Shown here: in pieces, positions 1 to 9,100 of the stretch | Numbering within the stretch: the first letter of the stretch is position 1 | Layout of the letters: the number at the start of each line of letters is the position of its first letter | NCBI GenBank assembly: GCA_001584585.1 | Contig: LSYV01000273.1 | Location: forward strand, 1-12,870 | Direction of reading: 5' to 3' | Source: Gonium pectorale | Lineage: Eukaryota; Chlorophyta; Chlorophyceae; Chlamydomonadales; Volvocaceae | Length of the DNA stretch: 12,870 nt | The notes under the pieces: generated by a model | Told to the model about the DNA's origin: nothing | Databases searched by the model: none | What the model saw: only the letters and a program-made list of their open reading frames with translations | Position numbers and translations under genes: made by a program

Positions 1-2011
1 CTCATCAATCACAGCTGCGCCCCCAGCGCCAGCTACGGGCTGGTGGGGGACGCCATGCTGGTGCGCGCCGCAACGGACATGGAGGCGGGGCAGCAGGTGG
101 GAGTGGAAGGGGGGCGGAGGGGGCTGGGGGGTTGGGGGCGGTCGTGGGTGGCAGAGGGAGTTCAGCTGGGTATCCTCATTGGAACGGGCCGGGCTGGGCG
201 GAGGGCATGGCGGTCGTTGTGGGAGTCGTGCGGTTTGTGAGGGTAACGGTTCCAGTATCGTCCCGAAACTGTTCAGCTGTGGGCGCGGCTGGACGGGACG
301 GGGCGGGACGGGGCGGCAGGCGTGGAAGGCTCTGAGCCGGGCCCCCGCCCCCCCGCGACCCCGACCCCGACCCCCAGAGCCGTACGGGTGGCGTACGGCT
401 TGCAGTCGCCTCAACCTCCGCCTCCGCACCCGCGCCTGACGGCACCTTGCCGCACGTGCAGCACCCCCCCTCACCTGCCCTCCGCCCCACCTGCCCCCCC
501 TTCAAACGCTTTTCCATTCGTCAAACCCCCTTTCCCCCGTCATCCGCCGGCAGGTGACGATCAGCTACTTTGGTCGGCGCTGCCTAGCGCCCCTGTCGGC
601 CCGCCGCGCCTACCTGGCCGCCCACTACGGCTTCGTGTGCGGCTGCCCGCGGTGCGCACTAGAGGACAACGGGGGCGGCGACGGGGAAGACGCGGAGGCG
701 GAGGGCGGGGAGACGGAGGGCGCGGAGGCGACTGGGGTGGGGTTGGGGCCGGGGGCAGGTGGGCGGCGCCGGCGGCGGCTGCCCGCCTCGCTGCCCGGCT
801 TCCTGGAGGGCGTCGCCGACACCACCGCCCGCGTGTCGGGGCCGCACCTGGCGCAGCTGCTGTCGGGCCGCCGCTGGGCGAGGGGCGGGGCGGCGGCGGC
901 AGGGGGCGGCGGCGGCGGCGTGCCCGACGAACCGGCGTCGGAGCTGGTGGAGGAGCTATCGCAGGTGCACCGCCACCTGACGGGCGTGTGGGAGAAATTG
1001 CTGCGGGCCGCGGCGGCCGCGGCCGCCGCTGAACCCGCCGACGACGACGTGGAGGCTGAGGGCGAGGATGGGGATGGGGATGGGGATCGCACGACGGCTG
1101 GCGAGCCGAGCAGCGCCGGCGACGGAGCCGCGGCCGCGGAGGGCGGGTTGTCGGCTCAGGAGGTGCTGTGGCTGGAGGGCAGCTGCTTCGGTCTGCTGGA
1201 GCAGGTGGCGGCGGTCATTGCGGCGGCAGGGGCGGTGCAGCGAGTACGGCAGCGGGCGGAGAGGCAGCGGGAGGTGGCGCTGCCGGCGGGCGGTCGCGGC
1301 CCGCGTGCGGGTACAGCGGCGACGAGGGCGAGACTGCGCCGCCGTCGGGAGACCGCCGCCGCCGCTGACCAGGAGGGGGAGGGTGAGGAGGATGGCGCCG
1401 CGGGCCGAGGCGCCGGCGAAGGAGCAGAGGCGGTGAGCGCGGAGCTGACGGCAGCGGGCGTGGTGGCAGCGATGGCCGCCGAGCGCTGGCCGCCGGGGCG
1501 GCTGCCCCGTTCGGCCCTTTTACCGTACGTGGACGTGCTGGCGCACATGGCCGAGGTGGCAGCGGCAGTGGCGCCCGGGTCTGACCTGGCGGCGGTGGCG
1601 GCGGTGCGGCTGCTGCACGCCACGGCGGCGGCGCTGGGCCCCGAGGCGCCGCCCCGCCACTACGACGAGCGGCGCTGGCGGGCGGCGGAGATCGAGTGCT
1701 ACGAGGCGCTGGCGGCGCGGTACGGCTTTCTCGAGTACGACCAGTACGAGCAAGTGCTGGAGGCGTACGATCGGTCGTATCGCGTGCGGAACGTGTTCGT
1801 GCCGCCGCCGCCTCCGGCGGTCGGCGGCAGCGGCGGCAGCTCGGTGCGGGAGCCTGGGCAGGGCCTGGGGCTGGAGGGGGGTGGGGCAAGCGGGGTGGCG
1901 GGTATGTTGGGCGCCCGTGCGGCCGCGGTGCCCGTGGAGGTTGAGGTGGTGGAGGCGGAGGTGGTGGAGCCGGAGGAGGAGTCGGAGGAGCCGGAGGAGA
2001 TCGATATGTAG
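1..2011 (+). CDS. SET-domain (SMYD-like) lysine methyltransferase, 3' part
   Basis: Two exons are seen, 1-96 and 554-2011, joined in phase 0 and giving 517 residues up to a TAG stop; the start codon is left of the window. The joined protein reads through the end of a SET domain. It has LINHSC at residues 1-6 (the NHSC S-adenosylmethionine/fold motif), an acidic DMEAGQQ turn, then VTISYF at 33-38 with the conserved SET tyrosine. A YGFVCGCPRC stretch follows, with cysteines 61, 63 and 66 as the post-SET zinc cluster. This Y-x-F-x-C-x-C-x2-C layout is typical of SMYD proteins, which methylate lysines on histones or other proteins. The rest is an Ala/Gly/Glu-rich insert, then helical segments around 245-275 and 335-440, and an acidic tail rich in Val-Glu and Glu-Pro. 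The usual NHSCxPN asparagine is serine here (residue 9). The SET assignment is firm; substrate and subfamily are inferred. Confidence 0.9.
97..553 (+). other. Intron in the SET-domain gene (457 bp)
   Basis: The donor is CAG|GTGGGA and the acceptor is CCGGCAG|GTGACG, after a C/T-rich tract at about 490-548. Removing it joins GQQ to VTISYF and restores a continuous SET domain. The first 50 bases on the plus strand contain many runs of G, and bases 290-315 hold a short GGGACGGGGC-type tandem. I see no gene inside. Confidence 0.88.
1068..1087 (+). repeat. ATGGGG hexamer repeat inside the SET-gene coding exon
   Basis: Three tandem ATGGGG units plus AT encode an alternating Gly-Asp stretch within an acidic low-complexity insert. 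Being a multiple of three bases, changes in copy number would keep the reading frame. Confidence 0.8.
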
Positions 2012-3913
2012 AGCTGTAGACACAAGGGAACAGAGGCTGTGGAGGCGGAGGAGCATTGCCGCAGGGCTGTGATGCTGCGTGCCGCAAGCCCCCGCCACGC
2101 CGCCGGACTAGGCCTGGCACCTATAATGATTCCTCCCCCGGATCCCCGCCACGCCCCCCCCCCGGGTTGCCCTGACAGTCCCTTGTTGGTTATGCTGCCC
2201 GTATGTCAACCTCGTGGCGTTGTGGGCTGTACCTGGGACCCCCCCGGGCCCCGCATCAGCCTCAGACAGCCAGTCTGCGTGTTGGCCTGTCACCTGCACG
2301 TGGCACATGTCCAGCCGAACGAACGACGGCGGCTCTGCAATCAGAGCACGTCGCATGCCCGTCAGCCGTGAGTGATAGATGCGGGGATGCCCGCAGCCAG
2401 CGATCCGCCTCCCAAAGATGAAAGCATTTTCCTTTGTTGCCTGGGGGATGAAGGATACCGTTCGCCGGGTCAGATTATAACAGGCAGTGGAACACATCAG
2501 CCGGACATGCGCGGCGGCGCAGCGACAAACCCGAATAGCCCCCGGCCATAACGGTGTGCCGTGTGCCTGTCCTAAAGGCCGTTAAGGCGGGCTCCCTGAC
2601 TGTATGTAGATAACTTTTTTCTACACCTATGGATGGGGCAGGCGGACCGGGCGATCTCAGCAGCACCGGTAAGCGCCACCTTCCCATGACTCCAGCCATG
2701 CCCTTGCGGGGGAGCCGGTCGGCCCACCTGCAGCCGAACCGCAGGGCTGCAGCCGCCGCAGCCCCCCCGGGCAACGCGCCTAGCTGCGTTCCGTCCGTGC
2801 ACGAGCTGACGCTGTGACTCGCCCATTCAACAAGGCGCCACAGCGGGACGGCCCACGGAGCGTGGAGCCCCGCAGTACACCTGTTTCCTCCGTTATTACA
2901 TTTGCCTAGCGCGTTATCAGGGCTTAGGCATGTGGCGCAAACGACGCAAGGCCTCCGGATGAGGCCAGAGCCGGAAGGCACCCGCCCGCCCGCATTGCTC
3001 AGCCCGCTACGCCCCGGCGAGCCATGACCGTCGAATCACAAGAGGCTAGCCCCCACTAAACTGCCCTGCAGGCGCAACAGGCCGCGCACCGGACAATCGC
3101 ACCTCTCAACCTAACCGATGCAATGTGATCCATGCGTATGTGGGATGCATGCACCTTGCAGGGAGGGAGGAAGGGAGGGAGGAGGCACGTGCCCAACCAC
3201 GGCCAGGAACAGGGGGACCGACCAGCCTCGCGGTACCACCAGTCCAACCAAACACCAGCCTGCATCAAGACCTACCCACACCGCGCGTCGAAGCGGACAC
3301 ACCAACCGATACAGCTCTATTGGACTCAACACATCTGCAATATTACAGGGTCCTGTTGCATGTACCGTTCCTCCCGTTCTAAGGCAAGGCACGCCAACTC
3401 CCCTCACGGCATGGTCACCAGCGATGCCTACGCCCCGGCGTTACCTTTGCTTTGCGTGTCACAGCCTGACTCGGCGCACCGCCTCCCCACAAAGATTGCA
3501 ACCTCCGCGGCCGCGTGTCAGCCCCGCCTAGCCAGTGCCCATACGCCTCCATGGGACACGGCTACATGCCCACCGCCTCCACTGCCGCCGCCCCCGGCCC
3601 CAAGGCTCCACACATACCAAGCCCCTAACACGGCTGCCCGCCGACGCCGGCAACCGCCCGACCAGCCGTCCCCTCCTCCGGCTCCCCTGCCGCCGCACGC
3701 AGGCCCGCCGCCCTCCTGCCGAGCCGGGCGACGCGCCTCTGCCCAGTGCGACAGTGACAGAGCGGCTCTCCCGACATATGCACGCACATGCACAAACACG
3801 CAAGGGAAGGTAGGCGCTACCGGTACAGTTCTTTCGCTTACCACCCCGCCATTGCTCTTCCTTCGGTCCCCGGACGTCCTTTCTATGCCCCGGCCCCCGC
3901 TCCCCCCTCCTGT
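2012..3913. other. Convergent 3' interval between SET gene and syntaxin gene; no gene seen
   Basis: This 1.9-kb stretch lies between two stop codons that face each other, so it should hold both 3' untranslated regions. Open frames up to about 168 codons occur on both strands. They show no domain I recognise and are expected by chance in DNA this GC-rich. A purine block of GGGA units is at 3161-3184. A small hairpin pairs TGTAGA (2605-2610) with TCTACA (2620-2625). I found no TGTAA on the plus strand anywhere in the interval, so the SET-gene poly(A) site is not located. Confidence 0.6.
3343..3347 (-). terminator. Candidate TGTAA polyadenylation signal of the syntaxin gene
   Basis: On the minus strand this reads TGTAA, the usual poly(A) signal of volvocine algae. 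It is the first one met downstream of the syntaxin stop codon, and would give a 3' untranslated region of roughly 570-590 bases. A five-base match is weak alone; position and strand support it. Confidence 0.45.
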
Positions 3914-5310
3914 TCACGCGATGAACATGACGAACAGCACCAGGAACACCAGCAGCACGCCCAGCACCTTGAGCACAAGCCAGCGGTTGCTCTGCAGCCC
4001 GTTCAGGTACTTGAGCAGCTGCGCCTGCGCCGCGTTCACGTTGCCCAGCGTGTCCTCCACGTTCTCGTCGATGCGGATGGCCAGCTCGCCCTGTGTGTGT
4101 GTGGGTGGGGGGGGGTGGAGAGGAGGGAGGGGGGCGGGAGAGGAGGAGGGGAGCGGAGTCATGGTCGGGCGGTCGGAGCGGGGAGCGGACGGGAGTACCA
4201 GGGGCGGGGCCGCAAGGGGCGAGCGGGTCCGGCGTGTACACGCTCGGAGTATGGCTGCTGCGTTCATCGGCGCGCCTTTCAGCTGTGCACAACACTGATG
4301 CGACCCGTCGAAAAGTCCCCCCCGGAGTATTGCCAGCTGTAACCAAAACTACAACCACAACCACATACAACTCTATCCTCGATTGCCCATCTATTCACCC
4401 GCTCCGGCCCCACCTGCTGCGCCACTAGCTCCGACAGCTTGTTGAAGATGGACCCCAGCTCCACGATGGTGTTCTCCACGTTACGGAGCGCCTCCGCGCG
4501 GCTGGTCAGGTAGGTGTCCTGGGGCGCCAGCAGCTGCATCTGCTGCTGCTGAGCCGCCGACCCGCCCCCGCCCGCCGCGGCCGAGGACGCGGACCCCGCC
4601 AGGAAGCTGGGCGTGGATGCGTGGAGCGCCGAGGAGGTGCCGTTGGGAGAAGGCGCCGAGGGCAGCGCCGCGGCTGACCCGGGCCCAGCTCCACCTGAGC
4701 CGGAACTCCCGGCCGCAGCCCTGTGGCGGGCGAGGAGCGGCAGCCCGGCCTCCGGGTCCGTGTTCGAGGTGAAGAGCTGGCGGCGCTCCCGGTGGTGCTT
4801 TAGAGAGTCGGTCCGCGCGGTGAGGACATCGCGGAAGGTCGCGGTCGCGTCCTTGAGCCGCGTGCGCAGGTTGTCGACCACGGTGTGGCTGTGGTCCGCC
4901 ACCTGCTTGTTGCCCCGGTCGTCGCCGCGCCCCCGCGCCGAGACGCGCTGCAGGTCGGCGATAGCGTTGTTGAGCGCCTGGATGTCCTGCTTTATGATGC
5001 CGGTGAGGTCGTCGACCTCCTGCGCGGGATCATCGAATGCCGAGGTCCGCTTGGCGAGCTGGGCGAGCTTCTGCAGCTTCAGGGACGTGCGATGGATGCC
5101 GTTGCCAATGTCCGCCGCCCGCCGCGCGAACTCGCTGCCTTGCCCCGGCTTGCTCCCTGATGTGCCCGACACTCCGCTGGGCCCCGCGCCGTTGGTAGCC
5201 GCGCCGCTGCTGCTAGCCGGCGCAAACCCAGGTTGCCGCTGCAACCGCTCCGCTATGGCGAGGAACTCCGGCGTCCGGTCGCGCAAACTGGCCGGCTGGG
5301 GGAGAGGCAT
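3914..5310 (-). CDS. SYP3: Qa-SNARE, Sed5/syntaxin-5 family (SYP3)
   Basis: Two exons, 5310-4414 (299 codons) and 4090-3914 (58 codons plus stop), join in phase 0 into 357 residues, a normal length for the family. Sed5/syntaxin-5 is the Qa-SNARE of ER-Golgi and intra-Golgi fusion. In order: an N-terminal DRTPEF peptide (11-16), which matches the Sly1-binding motif; an N-terminal helical region at about 60-180, beginning EFARRAADIGNGIH; a Gly/Ala/Ser/Pro-rich linker with QQQQ (about 185-263); the SNARE helix (about 264-330) with the zero-layer glutamine at 299, followed by GELAIRIDEN; and a C-terminal membrane anchor (about 336-357) after SNRW. There is no signal peptide, as expected for a tail-anchored protein. 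The ATG is secure because an in-frame TAG lies 12 bases upstream. The gene diverges from the pseudokinase gene and converges on the SET gene. Confidence 0.95.
4091..4413 (-). other. Intron in the syntaxin gene (323 bp)
   Basis: In transcript sense the donor is CAGCAG|GTGGGG and the acceptor is CACACACAG|GGCGAG. It interrupts the SNARE helix immediately after the zero-layer glutamine codon. On the plus strand its end at 4092-4150 is a (TG)n run merging into G/A-rich blocks, so the transcript has a CA- and C/T-rich tract before the acceptor. I see no gene inside. Confidence 0.92.
4092..4150 (+). repeat. (TG)n followed by a G-rich tract
   Basis: A short TG dinucleotide run (4092-4103) passes into many runs of three or more G separated by one to four bases, a pattern able to form a G-quadruplex on this strand. 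On the opposite, transcribed-sense strand it doubles as the pyrimidine tract of the syntaxin intron. Confidence 0.7.
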
Positions 5311-5673
5311 TCTGCAACTGGTCTAAGCCACTTAGCAAAGATCAGACGAAGCTGAGAGACCCGTGGGTTGCAGAGTGAGCCCGCGGCTGTTTTCCAGCGC
5401 AACTGCCAAGCCCCGGTCTAGGCTCCAGGACGCTTGCCTAACATGTTGGTGTTTTCAAATGAAATAGTAAGTCGAAGTCTGCAAAGTCTGCAAGCAGCAG
5501 GAGTCGCTAGAAGCCGATCCTCTTCTTGCAATGGTCAAGGGCGACAGGCCAGAGGAGTGAGACGAAATGACTGCGCAGCCTGGTATTTAGCAGGTGTTAA
5601 CATCCCACCAGTTTGAGCGAGACACAAAAGCAGCCCAATACGGCAGGGAATGGGATTCATTTGGAAGTGGACC

Positions 5674-5680
5674 CCTTATA
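5674..5680 (-). promoter_or_regulatory. TATA-like element, candidate for the syntaxin gene
   Basis: The minus strand reads TATAAGG, about 365 bases upstream of the syntaxin ATG. It is a good TATA match in GC-rich surroundings but would imply a fairly long 5' untranslated region, and many algal promoters lack a TATA box. Confidence 0.25.
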
Positions 5681-6060
5681 CCATGGCCAATACACAATCC
5701 CCACATACACGAAGGCGCACCTACTGTGAAAGGGAGCTAGAAGTCCCGTCGCAACCTACAGATACACGCGTTCTCCCCAACGTTACCCAAATAGGTTGAT
5801 ATATTACAAAGCCTTTGATTGAACAGATGCGTCGGAAGCGGTAGTTTCCGGCAAGGTGTTCAGAGGAACCCGACCCCTGCAACATGCTCCTGCTGCGGGA
5901 CGCACGCTCCTAACCAGCTGTCGTCTGCTGGAGGCGTGTTGTCCCATAGCGTCCGTGAGCCCGCTTGCTCCGACGTAGCCGCGCCCCGAGTATCGCGACA
6001 GGGGGCCTAGCAGCGGACAGCAGGCGCTATGAGAGCGGCTGCATGGGAGCTCAATCCGTG

Positions 6061-6067
6061 CATATAG
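6061..6067 (+). promoter_or_regulatory. TATA-like element, candidate for the pseudokinase gene
   Basis: The plus strand reads CATATAG about 95 bases upstream of the ATG at 6161, a plausible core-promoter position. The match is partial and no other promoter motif supports it. Confidence 0.25.
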
Positions 6068-6160
6068 CATCTACCCCCCGAAAAGGACAGTCATCTCGGG
6101 ACGTGCCGGGTTGGTGTCCCCCTCCCTGCGGACAAGAGCGCTCCGCAGCACGGGACCGCC

Positions 6161-9100
6161 ATGCAGGCGGCCACTGTGCGGTGCCCTCCCGGCGTGTACC
6201 GTGACCGGTACAGCCTCGCGGACTTTGAGATGACCCGCATGTACGGCGAGGGACTCAACTGGTTCATATGCGCCGCGGTGTGCAAGTGGTCCAACGAGCA
6301 GGTGCGGAGGAGCTGACAGGAGCTCGCCGGGGTGGACAGCGTTTGCAAGGGCTTACGGAGTGGGCGAGTCCTGAGATCATTACAAAAGCGCATGCGGTGC
6401 AGTGGGGAGCCCTGGAACTGAGGGGTGGTGGGTAATGTCGGGTATACTGTGACCGCAGTGTTGCCTGGTTTGCGGTCCCACCCGTGTGGCCAACGACCCC
6501 AACCTCCCCCCCAATTGTGTTCCTCCCTCCCTAACCAGGTGGTTCTCCAGGCGTACTCGGAAGGTGAGTGGCCCGATGCGAACCGGGTGGCCTGCTGTCT
6601 GGGGGCCTGCAGTGTTAGGCGGGCCCGGGCTGCCCGGGCTCCCTGCTGACCTCCATGCCGTGCCGCCAAGGTGCCTTGGCACGCGGGGCTGCCGGGGATC
6701 TATTGTGCATACTCAGCCGCCCACGCGACCCCTCGCCCCCGCTCTTGCCCCCGCCCCGCAGTTGGCAACCTGTCGGGCAGCATGGCGCTGGCGCTCGGGG
6801 CGGCGCACGGCTTCTCGCACCACCCCGCGCTGCTGCCGCTCTACGCCGTGTTCCGGGACGGGGGCACGGCGGCGGGCGGGCCAGTAGGGGCCGGCGGAGG
6901 CGGAGGCGCGGCGGGCGACTGGGTAGTCATGGTCTACCCGGGCGGCGCGGCGCAGGTGCGTTGAGTGCTGCGGGGGCGGCGCCTTCATGGGTTTCGCCGG
7001 CCTCTGTCGTCTTATCGGGACGGCCTTGTGGGCACAGGGGACTTCATGGGGCGGTGCGATGGTGCATGGCGAGGTGCAGGGTGTCAGCAGCAGCTCACAA
7101 GGAGCGGCCTGGTATGGGAACCGGGTTGACTGGCGCGTACTGGGGGGAAGGGGGTGGCGGTTGCTGCGGCGCCAGAGGTTACGCCCGCGGCTGTTGCCGT
7201 GACCAAGACCGTCTGCGCTCCGCAGCGCTTGGCTGTGCCCGGCGCCGTGGGGTACTGAGGGATTGTGCATACCGCGGCCCGCCAAGGCTTTCGCTCTTAT
7301 CAGCTGCAGGCGTGCCCTTGAAGCGGCACCCCTCTTTCTTTATGTGCATCGCGCGCTGCCTAGCAGTGCCGTCCTTTTTTGGCCGCCCGAGCCCTGCCTC
7401 TCGCCCGCCCTTCCGCCACCTTGGCAGCACCCCCTGGACGCCAGCGGCTCGTCCGCCTCATCCGCGCTGTCGGGCGGCCCGCCCGTGTCGGAGCGCGGCG
7501 TGGTGCGCGGCCTGCTGCAGCCGCTGAGCGAGCTGGTGCAACTGCTGGGCAGCGCGGGGCTGCGGACCCCATACGTGTGCGGGCTGGACGTGTGGATGGA
7601 CAGCCCCGAGGCGGGGCCGGGGCAGGCCATGTTCATGGGTGGGTGCGGGCGAGGGCAATGGCAAGGGCCAGGGGGGAAGGGTGCGGGCTGCGGGAACATG
7701 GAGGGATGTAAGCATGTCCTGTATGGGGCGGCCTTTGGGCGAACGCATCCCCCCCGTACCTCTCAAACGATTGCCGGCCGTGTGCCGTGTAGGGCGCATG
7801 ATGGTAAGAGGAATGGCGTTGTATCGGGAAGGTGCTGGGTTTCAAGAAAGTTTGGGGTTGAGGGTGGCCGTCGTGAGGAGGCACTGGCACGAGACTATGG
7901 GTTGACGCAGCCGAGTTGCGCGTATTTGCGACTTTCCGACCCTAATGTGCATACCCTAATATATAAACTTTCTTATATTGGAACCACCAATGCCTTTTGA
8001 GAACGTTGATGGCGCCGCCCCTCTGCGCTCGCCTCGCCCCCCCCCCCTCCACCCCACCCCACGCACACGCAGTGCCGCTGATGTGCCACCGCATGGCACG
8101 GAGCTCACCCGCTGAGCTGCCGCGCGCGGCCGTGCCGTACACAGCGCCGTACCTGCGGCACCACCCCGAGGCCGCCAGTGACGACCACACCTTTGACGAG
8201 GACGCCGCGCGCCGGGTGGGTGGGCAGATGCAACTTGCGGGCGGTCATCAGAGTTGAGCCACCTAGCGCTGTATGGTTACCTAGTGGGCCCGAGGTTGCG
8301 TGGGAACCCAACCAAGCCCACACGCAGTCTGATCGTATCCCAGCTCATTTCGTTGGGAGACCTTCCGCTTGTCCACTGCCACTCAGTCCGCACCCACCCA
8401 CCCTGGACAGGAGAATGCTGCTGGATACCATCCCGTCCTCATCAATCAAACATATGTACATACACCCCCGGGCTTCTTTGCCAAAATCCCTATCAACCCT
8501 TTTCACTGAATGACCCCCACCCCCCGTCTCCCTCTGGGCACCCAGTGGCTCGCCTGGTCGGCCGCGGCGCTGGTGCACATGGTGCTCATCGGCTCGCCGC
8601 CGGTGTCCAAGCCGCCAGGCCGCCGCAGCCGGGGAAAGTCGTCCCCCTACACATCGCACACAGTGGCGGCGAGCGTGCCGCAGCTGCCGCCGCTGTCGAA
8701 TCCGCACCACCTCGGCTCGCCGCCACTGGCGCTGCGCAACGGCGGTAGCGGCAACCCCGGCGTGCTCGCCGCCATGGGGCCGCTGCGGTCCGGGACGGCC
8801 AACGGCCATGATGCCGGAAACGGCCACGGGCACGGGCACTACGCCAACGGGGCGGGCTCCGGGGCGGGTCTCGCGCAGCGCAGCGTCAGTCCCGGCGGCC
8901 CCGGCGGCGGCGGCCACGGCGGGTTGGTGGTGCACCGCTCCATGCTGCAGCGCTCCAGCGTGCCGCTCCCGGGCAGCCAGGGCGGCGGGGGCAAGGGCGG
9001 CAGCTGCGTGGCGGAGCCGATGCCGCTGTGGCTGTCGGACGAGGCGACAGAGTGGTTTCGGCGCGGTCTCCTGTACGACTGCTCCCGCCGAATGCCGCTG

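Larger units (their letters stand above)
5311..6160. promoter_or_regulatory. Shared 850-bp intergenic region of two divergent genes
   Basis: The ATG codons of the syntaxin gene (minus) and the pseudokinase gene (plus) face away from each other across this interval, so both promoters and 5' untranslated regions must lie here unless an upstream noncoding exon exists. It is visibly less GC-rich than the exons, with AT-rich patches near 5440-5475 and 5795-5815. I recognise no coding exon. Confidence 0.65.

Noticed and set aside
1215..2120. A 301-codon Pro/Arg-rich minus-strand open frame
   Set aside because: It is antisense to the SET-gene exon, and its Pro/Arg richness is what GC-rich coding DNA gives on the reverse strand.
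2475..2981. A 168-codon minus-strand open frame in the convergent interval
   Set aside because: No domain, signal peptide or membrane pattern is recognised, and chance frames of this size are common at this GC content. It also lies beyond the likely syntaxin poly(A) site without its own support.
4103..4150. The G-rich tract as a functional G-quadruplex regulator
   Set aside because: It is the complement of the intron pyrimidine tract before the syntaxin acceptor, which explains its composition without a further role.
3132..4298. A 388-codon plus-strand open frame across the syntaxin 3' end
   Set aside because: It runs antisense to syntaxin exon 2 and its intron, has no recognisable domain, and its composition fits GC-rich noncoding sequence. 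The minus-strand SNARE is unmistakable.
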